From Pseudomonas sp. HN11 (GTDB lineage: Bacteria; Pseudomonadota; Gammaproteobacteria; Pseudomonadales; Pseudomonadaceae): a stretch of 64,000 nucleotides of DNA. The notes under the pieces were generated by a model. It did no database searches and was not told where the DNA came from. It saw nothing but the letters and a program-made list of their open reading frames with translations. The stretch lies in contig NZ_CP089985.1 of the NCBI RefSeq assembly GCF_021390155.1, forward strand, positions 2,119,001 to 2,183,000. Reading direction: 5' to 3'. The first letter of the stretch is position 1; each line of letters starts with the position of its first letter. Position numbers and translations under genes: made by a program. This document shows positions 18,472 through 28,530 of this stretch, in pieces.

Positions 18472-19516
18472 CGGCGCCGATCAAGCCGCAGGCCACCCCC
18501 ACCAGCATCGTCAGCCCGGCCACCGTCACCAGCACCCGTGCATCGAAATCCTTGCGCAGCATCAGCAGTGACGGCAGGCTCACGCTGGGCAGGGTCATCA
18601 GCAGGGCCACGGCCGGGCCAGTGCCCATGCCCAGGGCCATCATGGTTTGTACGATAGGGATCTCTGCGGCGGTGGGAATCACGAACAGCGTGCCGACAAT
18701 CGCCAGCGGTACCAGCCACACCAGGCTGTCGGCCATGGCGCCATCCACGTGGGGAAACAGCCAGACCCGTGCCGCGCCCAATATCAGTACCGCCAGGATG
18801 TAGATGGGGATCGTGCTCCAGAACAGCTGCCACAGGGTCCGCAGCCAGCGATTCAGGAACGGTTGCGACTCGACCACGGCGGCTTCGCTCACGGCTTCCA
18901 GCGCTGCTTCCGGCACATGGTCCGGACGGGCAATGCGTTGTGCCACCAGGGACACCCCCACCACCAGCACAATACCCGCCACCAATCGCAGAGCGGTGAA
19001 GCCCCAACCCAGCACAAACCCCATGAACACCAGGGTGGCCGGGTTCAGCACGGGGTTGGCGATCCAGAACGCCAGCGCCGCGCCCACCGATACCTGCTGG
19101 CGGCGCATGCCCGCCGCAACCGGTGCCGCGCAGCAGCTGCACATCATGCCCGGCAGGGCGAACAACCCACCGCGCAGCGTAGAGCCCAGCCCCGCACGGC
19201 CAAAAAGGCGCAATAGCCAGTCCCGCGGTATGAGCACTTGCAGGAGCGAGCCGAGGATCACCGCCAATACGGCGGCTTTCCAGATCGCCAGGAAATATAC
19301 CTGGGCGTAGGCCAGGGCGGCTGCCAGCGGTGCGCTTTGCTGATCATTGAGGATCGACCCGCCAATGCTGTGGTTGTCGGCGGCCAAGAAAGCCTTGAAG
19401 TAGTAGGGCGACCACTTCACGTAGTAGAGGCCGACGCAGGCAACCAGCAGGAACAGCGCAGGTTTCCACCAGAAGGACCAACCCCGATTGGGTTGGGAGG
19501 ACGTGAGGTCAGGCAT
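18461..19516 (-). CDS. YraQ/UPF0718-family permease with CSCC motif
   Basis: 351 residues, around eight helices in two similar halves. The family mark is the motif [20 protein letters not shown] in the first half followed by [15 protein letters not shown]; the second half has a corresponding [12 protein letters not shown] segment. Relatives are predicted permeases, some near arsenic or metal genes, but no substrate is proven. The start is set at the ATG 19516 ([13 protein letters not shown]). It converges on mnmH with an 11-base overlap. Confidence 0.85.
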   Translation of the reverse strand: MPDLTSSQPNRGWSFWWKPALFLLVACVGLYYVKWSPYYFKAFLAADNHSIGGSILNDQQSAPLAAALAYAQVYFLAIWKAAVLAVILGSLLQVLIPRDWLLRLFGRAGLGSTLRGGLFALPGMMCSCCAAPVAAGMRRQQVSVGAALAFWIANPVLNPATLVFMGFVLGWGFTALRLVAGIVLVVGVSLVAQRIARPDHVPEAALEAVSEAAVVESQPFLNRWLRTLWQLFWSTIPIYILAVLILGAARVWLFPHVDGAMADSLVWLVPLAIVGTLFVIPTAAEIPIVQTMMALGMGTGPAVALLMTLPSVSLPSLLMLRKDFDARVLVTVAGLTMLVGVACGLIGAAIL

Positions 19517-19560
19517 GGTGATGTTCCGCAATTGAGTCAGTTGCGGCGCATCATACGCTG

Positions 19561-20262
19561 TCAGCTATCGGCACTCACCTGCGTGGGTTCCGGGCAGCTT
19601 TCGTCGCCGTCGTTCAACCCTTGCTTGTAGTTGCGGCTCAACAGCGAGGCCTTGCCGTTGTGCCAGGTCAGGGTCAGCACGTAGAGCGTGTCGTAGTCAC
19701 TGCCCGACCAGTCGTCAGTGATGGTGTGCTTTTCGCCCGACGCTTCGCTCGCCACCTTGTTGATCAGCTCCGGCAAGTAACCGTGTGACCAGGCGGTGTA
19801 GATCGTGGCGTTGTGATACTTGTCTTCAACCAGTTCGTCAGCAAGATCGCTGGTGTCATTCGCGGAAAACTTGATGTTCACCGGCAGGCCCAACTTGATG
19901 GCGCTGGGGCTGATGGTCATCAGCGGGCGAATGTAGCTGTAGGAGTTGTCCAGCTCGCCTTCTTCCACATTACGTGTCGGGTTGGCGGCGAAAACGAAGT
20001 CGGCCTTGCCGAACTTTTCCGGGAGCAGGGTGGCCAGGTTCATCGCTCGATTGAGCCCCTGGCAATTGAGCTGGCCAAGGCCGCCGGCAGGTTTTTCGCC
20101 ATGACGCAGAAACACCAGGGTTTGCACGCCGTCAGCCTGTTCGGCGTTGCTGGTGCGCGATTCCAGGGTCAGGCCGATGGCGCCGCCTACGAGCAGCAGC
20201 GGCAACATGATGTATGAATATCGTTTCAGGCGCAGCGCAAGGCACAAAGGCTTGATGGTCAT
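19561..20262 (-). CDS. Membrane-anchored histidine phosphatase family protein
   Basis: 233 residues from the ATG at 20262. One N-terminal hydrophobic helix (YSYIMLPLLLVGGAIGLTLE) acts as anchor or signal, then a branch-2-like histidine phosphatase core begins with LVFLRHGEKP, where the RHG His is the phosphate acceptor. A later His in WSHGYLPELI may be the second catalytic one. The mature domain would be periplasmic. The substrate is unknown. No good ribosome-binding site is visible, so the start is less certain. Confidence 0.75.
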   Translation of the reverse strand: MTIKPLCLALRLKRYSYIMLPLLLVGGAIGLTLESRTSNAEQADGVQTLVFLRHGEKPAGGLGQLNCQGLNRAMNLATLLPEKFGKADFVFAANPTRNVEEGELDNSYSYIRPLMTISPSAIKLGLPVNIKFSANDTSDLADELVEDKYHNATIYTAWSHGYLPELINKVASEASGEKHTITDDWSGSDYDTLYVLTLTWHNGKASLLSRNYKQGLNDGDESCPEPTQVSADS

Positions 20263-20378
20263 TAGTGTCGAGTCTTCAGTGCATCGGATTAAGGCGGACA
20301 AGCCCGGCCCCAGTGACGCTTCCGGCGTCCTGCGGTGTTCCCTGTCGATGTAGCGCGTTGCCTCCATTCAGCGTTCGA

Positions 20379-20396
20379 GCGCACTTAAGAGTGCGC
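20379..20396. other. Short GC-flanked hairpin in divergent intergenic region
   Basis: GCGCACT and AGTGCGC form a perfect 7-bp stem around TAAG. It lies between the divergent histidine phosphatase and GST genes. It could be an operator or a chance palindrome. Confidence 0.3.
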
Positions 20397-20512
20397 CCGG
20401 GCCTATTGGTTCGCCCTCGTGGGATAATAGCCCGCGGTTGTTGCGTATTGATGACCCCTGCAGGACGCTTGGCAGATGACTATCATGGTTGCTTTCTGCC
20501 CAGGTACTTGTG

Positions 20513-21211
20513 ATGAACCCACTCGCTGCTTTCCCGATCAACAGCAAATGGCCTGCCCGGCATCCCGAGCGCTTGCAACTGTACTCGCTGCCGACGCCCA
20601 ACGGGGTAAAAGTGTCGATCATGCTCGAAGAGCTGGGCTTGCCATACGAGGCACATAAAGTCAGCCTGGAGGCTCAAGAGCAGTTGTCTACCGAGTTCTT
20701 GTCCCTGAACCCTAACAACAAAATCCCGGCGATCATCGACCCAAATGGTCCTGGCGGTCAGCCGCTGGCGTTGTTCGAGTCTGGTGCGATCCTGATCTAC
20801 CTGGCGGAAAAGACCAGCCGGCTGCTCTGCGAAGACCCTGCCTCGCGCTATGAAACGATCCAGTGGCTGATGTTCCAGATGGGCGGTATCGGCCCGATGT
20901 TTGGCCAGTTGGGCTTCTTCAACAAATTCGCCGGCAAGGCCTACGAAGACAAGCGCCCCCGCGACCGTTACGCCGCTGAATCCCGGCGCTTGCTGGCGGT
21001 GCTGGAAAAACGCCTGCTGGGTCGCACATGGATCATGGGCGACGCGTACAGCATTGCCGACATCGCGACCTTCCCGTGGATCCGCAACCTGATCGGTTTC
21101 TACGAATCGGGCGATCTTGTAGGTATCGCCGACTTCCCTAATGTCCTGCGCGCGCTGGACGGTTTCGTCGCACGGCCGGCGGTGATCCGTGGCCTTAATA
21201 ATCCGAGTTGA
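20513..21211 (+). CDS. Glutathione S-transferase, YfcG/Ure2p-like (nu class)
   Basis: 232 residues. Thioredoxin-fold N-terminal domain begins LYSLPTPNGVKVSIMLEEL, and the glutathione-binding loop NPNNKIPAIIDPNGPGGQPL and FESGAILIYLAEKT match the YfcG/YghU branch, which has disulfide-bond reductase activity. The all-helical C-terminal domain has IADIATFPWIR. Start placed at the inner ATG 20513. A broken phzF-family gene begins three bases after its stop and was probably in the same operon. Confidence 0.9.
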   Translation: MNPLAAFPINSKWPARHPERLQLYSLPTPNGVKVSIMLEELGLPYEAHKVSLEAQEQLSTEFLSLNPNNKIPAIIDPNGPGGQPLALFESGAILIYLAEKTSRLLCEDPASRYETIQWLMFQMGGIGPMFGQLGFFNKFAGKAYEDKRPRDRYAAESRRLLAVLEKRLLGRTWIMGDAYSIADIATFPWIRNLIGFYESGDLVGIADFPNVLRALDGFVARPAVIRGLNNPS

Positions 21212-21214
21212 AGC

Positions 21215-22057
21215 ATGCCGACTTTCGATTTCAAACAGCTGGACGTTTTCAGCAGCGTGTCCCTCAAAGGCAACCCGTTGGCGGTGGTGTTCGGCGCCGA
21301 CAGCCTGACCGATCAGCAGATGGCGGGTTTTGCCAACTAGACCAATCTCAGCGAAACCACGTTTTTGCTGACACCGCGTGATCCCAGGGCTGACTACCGG
21401 GTGCGAATTTTCACCACCTTGAAAGAGCTTCCCTTCGCTGGCCACCCGACGCTGGGCAGTTGCCACGCGTGGCTGCAGGCGGGCGGCATGCCCAAAGGCG
21501 AGGAGATCATTCAAGAGTGCGAAATCGGCTTGGTGCGAATCCGTCGCCAGGGCGATGAGTTGGCGTTTATCGCGCCGCCATTGTTGCGTTCAGGGCCTAT
21601 TGAGGTTTCGTTGATCGAGCGTGTGCGCTTGGCGCTGGGCTTGACGCCCGAAGCCATCGTGCGCAGCCAGTGGGTCGACAACGGTGCGGGTTGGCTGGCA
21701 GTGATGTTGGCCGAACGTAACCAGGTGCTGGATTTGCAACCGGATTACGCGCAACTGCTTGGCTTGGCGGTGGGTGTGATCGCCCCCTGCGACCCCTCAA
21801 GGGACGATGTGGACGCGCAATTTGAAGTGCGTGCCTTCCTCGCGGGTGACGGCGCCCAAGAGGACCCGGCCACTGGTAGCCTGAATGCCGGTATCGCTCA
21901 ATGGCTATTGGCCGAAGGCCTGGCGCCTGAGCGCTACGTGGTGAGCCAGGGTACGGTCCTGGGACGGGCAGGGCGGATTCGCGTTGAACGCCTGGGCGAG
22001 GAAATATGGGTGGGCGGCGCTGTGGCGGTGTGTATCGAGGGGCGCCTGCAGCTCTAG
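21215..22057 (+). pseudogene. PhzF-family isomerase gene with internal amber stop
   Basis: Translation from ATG 21215 gives PTFDFKQLDVFSSVSLKGNP and continues to a TAG at codon 42 (21338-21340); beyond it the same frame reads TNLSETTFLLTPRDP and runs intact to 22057 (281 codons in total). PhzF proteins usually have Trp at this point (FANWTNLSE), so TGG to TAG explains it. The catalytic Glu (SETTF), GHPTLGS and DPATGSLNAG all lie after the stop. PhzF enzymes are isomerases/epimerases of uncertain substrate. The rest of the frame is undamaged, so the lesion is recent, a sequencing error, or suppressed. Confidence 0.85.
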
Positions 22058-22173
22058 ATCAATGAATTGTTACGCGCGGCGCAATACACTATTGGCCCCT
22101 CGGCATTTGTGCTGCCGGGGCCAGGGGCATAAGCTTTCGCCCCAAAGATTTCTGCCTTCTGTATAGGAAAGCC

Positions 22174-23148
22174 ATGACCAGCCAGTTCCCCCAAGCCCGC
22201 CCACGCCGCCTGCGCCGCTCTCCGGAGCTGCGTGGCTTGTTCCAGGAAAGCGAATTCACGCTCAACGACTTGGTGTTGCCGATTTTCGTCGAAGAAGAAA
22301 TCGACGACTTCGTGCCCATTACCAGTATGCCCGGCGTGCTGCGCATCCCTGAGAAGAAACTGGCGGGTGAGATCGAGCGCTATGCACATGCCGGTATCAA
22401 ATCCGTGATGACCTTTGGCGTCTCTCATCACTTGGACGCAAACGGCAGCGACACCTGGAAAGAACGCGGCCTGGTCTCGCGCATGTCCTCGATCATCAAG
22501 GACGCCGTGCCGGAAATGATCGTAATGTCCGACACCTGCTTTTGCGAATACACCGACCATGGCCACTGCGGCGTGATGCACGGTGCCCATGTCGACAACG
22601 ACGCAACCTTGGTCAACCTCGGCAAGCAAGCCGTTGCCGCTGCCCGTGCCGGTGCTGATGTCATCGCCCCTTCGGCGGCGATGGACGGCCAGGTCCAGGC
22701 AATTCGCTGCGCGCTGGATGACGCCGGTTTCACCCATATCCCGATCATGGCTTACTCGACCAAATTTGCCTCGGCCCTCTATGGCCCGTTCCGCGAAGCT
22801 GGCGGCAGCGCGCTCAAGGGCGACCGCAAGAGCTACCAGATGAACCCGATGAACCGCCGTGAAGCCGTGCGCGAATCGCTACTTGACGAACAGGAAGGTG
22901 CGGATGCGCTGATGGTCAAGCCGGCGGGTGCCTATCTCGACATCATTCGCGACATCCGCGAAGCCTCGCGCTTGCCGGTGGCGGCGTATCAGGTCAGCGG
23001 CGAGTACGCGATGATCAAGTTCGGCGCCCAGGCTGGTGCTATCGATGAGGATCGTGTGGTGCGTGAGACATTGGGATCGATCAAGCGGGCGGGGGCGGAT
23101 TTGATCTTCACCTACTTCGCGATGGACCTGGCGTTGGCCGGGATCTGA
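22174..23148 (+). CDS. hemB: Zinc-type delta-aminolevulinic acid dehydratase
   Basis: 324 residues; condenses two 5-aminolevulinates to porphobilinogen in haem synthesis. Schiff-base lysines are Lys197 (YSTKFAS) and Lys249 (LMVKPAG). The triple-Cys zinc site is present (Cys122, Cys124, Cys132 in [14 protein letters not shown]), and the protein follows E. coli HemB almost throughout. Known P. aeruginosa HemB is the Mg-dependent type lacking these cysteines, so this copy may be a paralogue or replacement. RBS AGGAAA precedes the ATG. It follows the broken phzF-like gene by 116 bases. Confidence 0.95.
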   Translation: MTSQFPQARPRRLRRSPELRGLFQESEFTLNDLVLPIFVEEEIDDFVPITSMPGVLRIPEKKLAGEIERYAHAGIKSVMTFGVSHHLDANGSDTWKERGLVSRMSSIIKDAVPEMIVMSDTCFCEYTDHGHCGVMHGAHVDNDATLVNLGKQAVAAARAGADVIAPSAAMDGQVQAIRCALDDAGFTHIPIMAYSTKFASALYGPFREAGGSALKGDRKSYQMNPMNRREAVRESLLDEQEGADALMVKPAGAYLDIIRDIREASRLPVAAYQVSGEYAMIKFGAQAGAIDEDRVVRETLGSIKRAGADLIFTYFAMDLALAGI

Positions 23149-23215
23149 CACACGCGCCTGCGGAACTGCCGCTATCCTTGGGCGTCGATAGTTGATCGTC
23201 GCTCAAGGATGTCCC

Positions 23216-24301
23216 ATGTATTCAAGCCGCCTGATTCTCTGCCTTGCCACGTTGCTGGTGCTGGCCGGTTGCTCCACCACACGCAACCCACAACAGCCGG
23301 AGCGCAGCGAAGCCGAAGTGAAGGCGCAGATCGTGCGGCTGCTGCCGGCCAGGGTGCCCGACCGCAACGGTTGGGCCCAGGACATCTACACGGCCTTCGA
23401 CACCCAGGAAATCTACCCCAGCACAGAAAACATCTGCGCCGTGCTGGCGGTGACCGAGCAGGAGTCCACTTATCAGGTGGACCCACCCGTGCCGAATATG
23501 GGCAAGATTGCCCAGGATGAAATGTTGCGGCGTGCCGGAAAAGTCCACGTGCCAGCTTTTGTTGTACGCAGCGCGCTGCAATTGCGCTCGCCTACCGGCA
23601 AGTCCTATGCCGACCGCCTGAGTGCCGCGCGCACGGAGAAGGACCTGAGCGGCATCTTCGATGACTTCATCAGCATGGTGCCCCTGGGCAACACGCTGTT
23701 TGGTGGTTTCAACCCGGTGCATACCGCAGGCCCGATGCAGGTGAGTATCGACTTTGCGCAGAAACAGGCGCGGGGTTATCCCTACACGGTGGACGGCAGC
23801 ATTCGCCGCGAAGTCTTTACCCGCCGGGGTGGGATGTACTTCGGCATCGCGCATTTGCTGGGTTACCCGGTGAACTACGACCAGCCGCTGTATCGCTTTG
23901 CCGACTTCAATGCCGGTTGGTACGCCAGCCGCAATGCCGCGTTCCAGGCCGCCGTCAGTCGTGCCTCGGGCAAAGAGTTGGCATTGGATGGGGATTTAAT
24001 TCGCTACGGCTCATTGCTACCCGGCACCACGGAGCTGGCAGTGCGTTCCTTGGGGGCGAAGTTGGATATGCGTAACCCAAGTATCCGCAGCCAGTTGGAG
24101 CAGGGCGAGCAACTGGATTTCGAGGACACCACGCTCTACAAGCGCGTGTTTGCCCTGGCCGACAAGGCAGCGGGCAAGCCGATGCCACGGGCGATCCTGC
24201 CGGGCATCGTGCTCAAGAGTCCCAAGATCACCCGCAACCTCACCACCGCCTGGTTCGCCAAGCGAGTGGATGAACGTTATCAGCGGTGTATGAAGCGCTG
24301 A
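23216..24301 (+). CDS. DUF1615 lipoprotein
   Basis: 361 residues. Start at 23216 has AAGGAT seven bases upstream; signal peptide ends in lipobox LAGC. The mature protein matches DUF1615: ENICAVLAVTEQESTYQVDP near the start, GIFDDFISMVPLG, then GGPMQVS-like AGPMQVSIDFAQ and RRGGMYFGIAHLLGYP. The Glu in TEQES and the surrounding pattern resemble lytic transglycosylase/lysozyme-type folds, so peptidoglycan cleavage at the envelope is a possible role (inference). Confidence 0.85.
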   Translation: MYSSRLILCLATLLVLAGCSTTRNPQQPERSEAEVKAQIVRLLPARVPDRNGWAQDIYTAFDTQEIYPSTENICAVLAVTEQESTYQVDPPVPNMGKIAQDEMLRRAGKVHVPAFVVRSALQLRSPTGKSYADRLSAARTEKDLSGIFDDFISMVPLGNTLFGGFNPVHTAGPMQVSIDFAQKQARGYPYTVDGSIRREVFTRRGGMYFGIAHLLGYPVNYDQPLYRFADFNAGWYASRNAAFQAAVSRASGKELALDGDLIRYGSLLPGTTELAVRSLGAKLDMRNPSIRSQLEQGEQLDFEDTTLYKRVFALADKAAGKPMPRAILPGIVLKSPKITRNLTTAWFAKRVDERYQRCMKR

Positions 24302-24407
24302 TCAGCTTTGTGGTGAGCGGGGTTGTCCCGCGCTTGGGGTGCGTAGCGCCCTCAATCAATACAACGCGGTGTTTAGGGTGCCGATGGGACGGGCGTGGAG
24401 GGTAAAG

Positions 24408-24440
24408 AAAAGGCCTGATTTTCGTGGAACCAGGCCTTTT
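24408..24440. terminator. Bidirectional intrinsic terminator
   Basis: AAAAGGCCTG (24408-24417) and CAGGCCTTTT (24431-24440) are perfect inverted repeats between the converging DUF1615 and atoB genes. Confidence 0.88.
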
Positions 24441-24457
24441 CCATGTTGCCCTTTGTA

Positions 24458-25639
24458 TCAGTTGCGTTCGAGCGCCAGTGCTACACCCTGGCCGCCACCG
24501 ATGCACAACGTTGCCAAGCCTTTCTTGGCATCGCGCTTGATCATTTCATGCAACAGGGTCACCAGCACACGGCAGCCTGACGCGCCGATAGGGTGGCCGA
24601 TCGCGATGGCGCCGCCGTTGACGTTGACCTTGTCCGCATCCCATTCCAGCTCTTTGCCCACCGCCAGGGACTGCGCGGCGAAGGCTTCGTTGGCTTCGAT
24701 CAGGTCCAGGTCGCCCAGGCTCCAGCCGGCTTTGTCCAGGCAGCGACGGGTGGCCGAGACCGGGCCGATGCCCATGATGGCGGGGTCGACACCTGCGTTA
24801 GCGTAACTGGCGATGCGCGCCAATACTGGCAAACCGAGGGCCTTGGCTTTGTCGACGCTCATCAACAGCACGGCGGCGGCGCCGTCATTGAGGCTGGAGG
24901 CGTTACCGGCGGTGACGCTGCCGTCTTTCTTGAACGCAGGTTTCAGTGTGGCCAGGGACTCGGCAGTGGTGCCGGCGCGTGGCTGCTCATCCACCGCGAA
25001 GGCCACCGGGTCGCCTTTGCGCTGGGGAATCAGGATCGGGGTGATTTCATCGACAAAGCGGCCTGCTTCGATAGCAGCGGCGGCTTTTTGCTGGGACGCC
25101 GCGGCGAACGCGTCCTGGGCTTCACGGCTGATGCCGTACTTGTCCACCAGGTTCTCGGCAGTGATGCCCATGTGGTAGTCGTTGAACGCATCCCACAGGC
25201 CGTCGGTGATCATGCTGTCGACCATCTTGGCGTGGCCCATGCGCAAACCGGTGCGCGCGGCGGGCAGTACGTACGGAGCCAGGCTCATGTTTTCCATGCC
25301 GCCAGCGATGATCACCTCGGCGTCACCGCAACGGATGGCCTGGGCACCCAAGTGCAGGGCCTTGAGGCCCGAGCCGCAGACCTTGTTCAGGGTCAGGCTG
25401 GGCACCGCGTGGGGCAAACCAGCGAGGATCGAGGCCTGGCGCGCCGGGTTCTGGCCGCTGCCGGCGGTGAGCACTTGGCCGAGGATCACTTCATCCACTT
25501 GCGCAGGGTCCAGGCCAGTCTGTTCCAACAGGCGACGGATCACGGCGGCGCCCAGTTCCGGTGCCGGAATGTTCGCCAGCGAACCCTGGAAGCTGCCCAC
25601 GGCGGTGCGGGTGGCAGCAACAATCACGACGTCTTGCAT
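24458..25639 (-). CDS. atoB: Acetyl-CoA acetyltransferase (thiolase)
   Basis: 393 residues, the standard thiolase II length. The nucleophilic Cys is in [14 protein letters not shown], the catalytic His in [14 protein letters not shown] and the second Cys in [14 protein letters not shown]. It interconverts two acetyl-CoA and acetoacetyl-CoA. The start at 25639 ([15 protein letters not shown]) has GAGGA upstream. It is the third gene after two CoA-transferase subunits, so the operon likely activates acetoacetate (or a related 3-oxo acid) and cleaves it to acetyl-CoA. Confidence 0.93.
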   Translation of the reverse strand: MQDVVIVAATRTAVGSFQGSLANIPAPELGAAVIRRLLEQTGLDPAQVDEVILGQVLTAGSGQNPARQASILAGLPHAVPSLTLNKVCGSGLKALHLGAQAIRCGDAEVIIAGGMENMSLAPYVLPAARTGLRMGHAKMVDSMITDGLWDAFNDYHMGITAENLVDKYGISREAQDAFAAASQQKAAAAIEAGRFVDEITPILIPQRKGDPVAFAVDEQPRAGTTAESLATLKPAFKKDGSVTAGNASSLNDGAAAVLLMSVDKAKALGLPVLARIASYANAGVDPAIMGIGPVSATRRCLDKAGWSLGDLDLIEANEAFAAQSLAVGKELEWDADKVNVNGGAIAIGHPIGASGCRVLVTLLHEMIKRDAKKGLATLCIGGGQGVALALERN

Positions 25640-25650
25640 GAGATCTGTCC

Positions 25651-26310
25651 TCATTGGAAGTGCATTTCTGGAACGTGGTCCGGGACGATCAGTTTACCGG
25701 CGGTCTTGCTCACAATCTCTTCAACGCTGACGCCAGGTGCGCGTTCCTTGAGGACAAAAGCGCCATTTTCGATTTCCAGGTACGCAAGGTCGGTCAATAC
25801 ACGCTTGATGCAGTTGGCGCCGGTCAGCGGCAGGCTGCACTGGCTGAGCAACTTGGACTCACCGTCCTTGGACGCGTGGGTCATGATCACGATGATGTTT
25901 TCCGCACCGGCCACCAGGTCCATGGCGCCGCCCATGCCTTTGACCAGCTTGCCGGGGATCATCCACGAGGCGATGTTGCCTTGTACGTCCACTTCAAACG
26001 CACCGAGCACGGTGAGGTCGACGTGGCCGCCACGGATCATCGCGAAGGACTCGGCGGAGGAGAAGATTGAGGCACCGATGCGTGCGGTCACGGTCTGCTT
26101 GCCGGCGTTGATCATGTCGGCATCGATGGTTGCTTCAGTAGGAAACGGTCCCATGCCGAGCAGGCCGTTTTCCGATTGCAGCATCACTTCCATGCCTTCG
26201 GGGATGTAGTTGGCCACCAGGGTCGGGATGCCGATACCAAGGTTGACGTAGAAACCGTCCTGCATTTCGCGGGCGACGCGTTGAGCCATTTGTTCGCGGG
26301 TAAGAGCCAT
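25651..26310 (-). CDS. 3-oxoacid CoA-transferase subunit B
   Basis: 219 residues. The catalytic glutamate, which forms the enzyme-CoA thioester, is in [14 protein letters not shown], and the family start [20 protein letters not shown] is present. It pairs with subunit A directly upstream (35 bases) and precedes the thiolase by 11 bases. The same gene order with a divergent LysR gene occurs at the P. aeruginosa dhcAB-atoB locus, where the transferase acts on dehydrocarnitine; acetoacetate/succinyl-CoA activity is the alternative. Confidence 0.92.
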   Translation of the reverse strand: MALTREQMAQRVAREMQDGFYVNLGIGIPTLVANYIPEGMEVMLQSENGLLGMGPFPTEATIDADMINAGKQTVTARIGASIFSSAESFAMIRGGHVDLTVLGAFEVDVQGNIASWMIPGKLVKGMGGAMDLVAGAENIIVIMTHASKDGESKLLSQCSLPLTGANCIKRVLTDLAYLEIENGAFVLKERAPGVSVEEIVSKTAGKLIVPDHVPEMHFQ

Positions 26311-26345
26311 TTTTATGTGTCCTTATTGTTCGGGCTGGGGGCGGA

Positions 26346-27044
26346 TTATTTGCGCACGGTGCGCTGTTCGATGCGCTTCTCGAACGTGCCGCAGATGATC
26401 CGGTCGACGTAGATGCCAGGGGTGTGGATCTGCGCCGGGTCCAGCTCGCCCGGTTCGACGATTTCTTCTACTTCGACCACGGTGATCTTGCCGGCCGTGG
26501 CGGCCAGCGGGTTGAAGTTCTGGGCGGTGTGGCGGTAGATCACGTTGCCGAAATGGTCGGCTTTCCAGCCTTTGACGATGGCGAAGTCACCGGTGATGGA
26601 TTCTTCCATCAGGTAGGGGCGACCGTTGAATTCGCGGGTTTCCTTGCCTTCGGCCACTGGAGTGCCGACGCCTGTCGCGGTGAAGAAGGCCGGGATGCCG
26701 GCACCGCCCGCGCGCATTTTCTCGGCCAGGGTGCCTTGGGGCGTCAGCACCACTTCGATTTCGCCGCTGAGCAATTGCTTCTCGAACAGCGCGTTTTCAC
26801 CGACGTAGGAAGCGATTACTTTGCTGATCTGTTTTTCTTCCAGCAATACGCCCAGGCCGAAACCGTCGACGCCACAGTTATTGGAAACCACGGTCAGGTC
26901 GCGGGTGCCTTTGCGCTTGATCTCGGCGATGAGGTTTTCCGGAATGCCGCACAGGCCAAAACCGCCGGAGAGTACGGTCATGCCGTCTTCCAGGCCCGCC
27001 AGTGCTTCCTCGTAGGACGCCACGCGTTTATCGAAACCTGCCAT
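26346..27044 (-). CDS. 3-oxoacid CoA-transferase subunit A
   Basis: 232 residues starting [18 protein letters not shown], chosen at 27044 because AGAGG lies seven bases upstream. Glycine-rich CoA-binding loop [13 protein letters not shown] and [13 protein letters not shown] are typical of the A subunit. It forms the heteromer with subunit B and is the first gene of the three-gene catabolic operon. The 189-bp region upstream is shared with a divergent LysR regulator, the likely controller. Confidence 0.92.
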   Translation of the reverse strand: MAGFDKRVASYEEALAGLEDGMTVLSGGFGLCGIPENLIAEIKRKGTRDLTVVSNNCGVDGFGLGVLLEEKQISKVIASYVGENALFEKQLLSGEIEVVLTPQGTLAEKMRAGGAGIPAFFTATGVGTPVAEGKETREFNGRPYLMEESITGDFAIVKGWKADHFGNVIYRHTAQNFNPLAATAGKITVVEVEEIVEPGELDPAQIHTPGIYVDRIICGTFEKRIEQRTVRK

Positions 27045-27160
27045 ATGCACCTCTTTTATTGTTTGTGGGCCAGCCAATGAACCGAGTGTTGCTCTGATGG
27101 ATTGATTTGTTAAGTTGTTTTTTTAGGTTGATTGGTTTGAAAAACAGCATAATCAGTTTT

Positions 27161-27208
27161 AAGCCGCAAGCTTCAAGCCTAGTCAACGGCCGCGTTCACT
27201 TGCGGCTT
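27161..27208. repeat. Repeat-like hairpin in the regulator/CoA-transferase intergenic region
   Basis: AAGCCGCAAG (27161-27170) and CTTGCGGCTT (27199-27208) are perfect 10-bp inverted arms around 28 bases. The left part continues CTTCAAGC, like the palindrome at 8136-8168. It lies just upstream of the LysR start, so it may also affect that leader. Confidence 0.5.
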
Positions 27209-27233
27209 TCAACTCGTCGCTTGGAGTTTCCCT

Positions 27234-28139
27234 ATGACCGTTAAACAAATGCGCGCGTTTCTCGCCGTGGCCCAAAGCCTGAGTTTTGCCGCCGCCTGCG
27301 AGCGCCTGCACCTCTCCCAATCGGCGCTGAGCCTGACCATCAAGGGCCTGGAAGAAGGCCTGGGCGGGCGCCTGTTCAGCCGTAATACACGCAACGTTGC
27401 CCTGACGCCCGAAGGCGAATCCCTGCTGCCCCTGGCGCGCCGGCTGATTGCTGACTGGGACAACGCCGAAGACGAACTGCGTCAGCGTTTCACCCTGCAA
27501 CGCGGGCGAGTCACCGTCGCGGCGATGCCATCGTTTGCGGGCAACTTGCTGCCACCGATCCTGAAGATGTTCCGTGCGCGTTACCCTCAGGTGAATGTGA
27601 CCGTGCATGACTTGATCAATGAGCAAGTGCTGGAGATGGTGCGCGACCGGCAAGTGGAGTTGGGCGTGGCGTTTGAGCCGGCTGAGGGCTCATCACTGGC
27701 GTTTACGCCGTTGTATCTCGACCGCTTCATCGCCGTGGTGCCGGGTGATTCGCCTTTAGCAGATTGTGCCGGGATCGATTGGAAAACCTTGCTGGAACAG
27801 CCTTTCATCACGTTGCAAAGACCATCCACGGTGCGGGTGATGCTGGAGGAACACCTGGGCGCCCTACAGATGAAGTTGCCGGTAGCCCTGGAAAGCCATC
27901 AACTGGCGACGGTGGGCAAGATGGTCGCGAGTGGTTTGGGCGTCAGCGCAGTGCCGGCGTTGTGTGCACGGCAAATGCAGGAGGCGGGCGCCCATTGCAT
28001 CACCTTGACTGATCCGGTGATCGAACGGCCGATTGGCGTACTGACCAAACCAGGACATGAACTCTCGGCGGCGGCGCAGGTGTTGTTTGATATTTTTCGC
28101 GATGAAGCGGCAAAGGGGCGGTTTCCGGCATTGTTATAA
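27234..28139 (+). CDS. LysR-family regulator of the CoA-transferase/thiolase operon
   Basis: 301 residues. N-terminal winged helix-turn-helix MTVKQMRAFLAVAQSLSFAA then LHLSQSALSLTIKGLEEGLG; C-terminal periplasmic-binding-like effector domain with FIAVVPGDSPLADC and VASGLGVSAVPALC. It is divergent from the CoA-transferase/thiolase genes, as P. aeruginosa PA1998 is from dhcA, so it most likely activates them in response to the substrate. RBS GGAG precedes the ATG. A terminator follows. Confidence 0.88.
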   Translation: MTVKQMRAFLAVAQSLSFAAACERLHLSQSALSLTIKGLEEGLGGRLFSRNTRNVALTPEGESLLPLARRLIADWDNAEDELRQRFTLQRGRVTVAAMPSFAGNLLPPILKMFRARYPQVNVTVHDLINEQVLEMVRDRQVELGVAFEPAEGSSLAFTPLYLDRFIAVVPGDSPLADCAGIDWKTLLEQPFITLQRPSTVRVMLEEHLGALQMKLPVALESHQLATVGKMVASGLGVSAVPALCARQMQEAGAHCITLTDPVIERPIGVLTKPGHELSAAAQVLFDIFRDEAAKGRFPALL

Positions 28140-28152
28140 GTCAGGCACTAAA

Positions 28153-28180
28153 AAGCCCGCTTGAACTAACAAACGGGCTT
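28153..28180. terminator. Hairpin terminator between converging genes
   Basis: AAGCCCG (28153-28159) and CGGGCTT (28174-28180), preceded by an A run. It is placed 13 bases after the LysR stop and 20 bases before the converging hypothetical gene's end; the A run makes it a better terminator for the minus-strand gene. Confidence 0.65.
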
Positions 28181-28200
28181 GAATGTTTAATGCTGTGTTA

Positions 28201-28530
28201 TCAGCAGTATCTATCAATCACTTTAACTTGCGACTGACCCTTGAGGTTCTGCCATTCGGTATTAAGTGTTTGAAAGACCTGCTCGATAAAGTTGCGATCG
28301 GCGGCCGCTTTCTTGCCGACATAACCTTGGCCGCGACGGTACATCTTCAGGCGCGCCGCCAGTTCCCGGTGATTGCGGTCGAACTCGGCTTCTTCGGTGT
28401 GGGGCGCCAGGCAGTCAATTTGGACTTCGCCCGATTTGCCAATCCACAGGATATGGTCGTCGAGTGTGTCTTTCTGCGCTGCGAACATCTCAGCCAATTC
28501 ATCGATAGTTGGTTGGTTGTTCAGATTCAT
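28201..28530 (-). CDS. Hypothetical protein, 109 residues
   Basis: The product begins MNLNNQPTIDELAEMFAAQK, is acidic at the N-terminus and basic in the middle (ARLKMYRRGQGYVGKKAAAD), and ends in IDRYC. Predicted to be soluble and partly helical. I do not recognise a family or catalytic motif. GGGG lies about nine bases before the ATG. It stands alone, with a gene-poor 470-base stretch upstream. Confidence 0.6.
   Translation of the reverse strand: MNLNNQPTIDELAEMFAAQKDTLDDHILWIGKSGEVQIDCLAPHTEEAEFDRNHRELAARLKMYRRGQGYVGKKAAADRNFIEQVFQTLNTEWQNLKGQSQVKVIDRYC

Noticed and set aside
24593..26209. 538-codon plus-strand open frame opposite atoB and the CoA-transferase B gene
   Set aside because: It is antisense to two conserved genes, has no family similarity, and is explained by strong G/C third-position bias.
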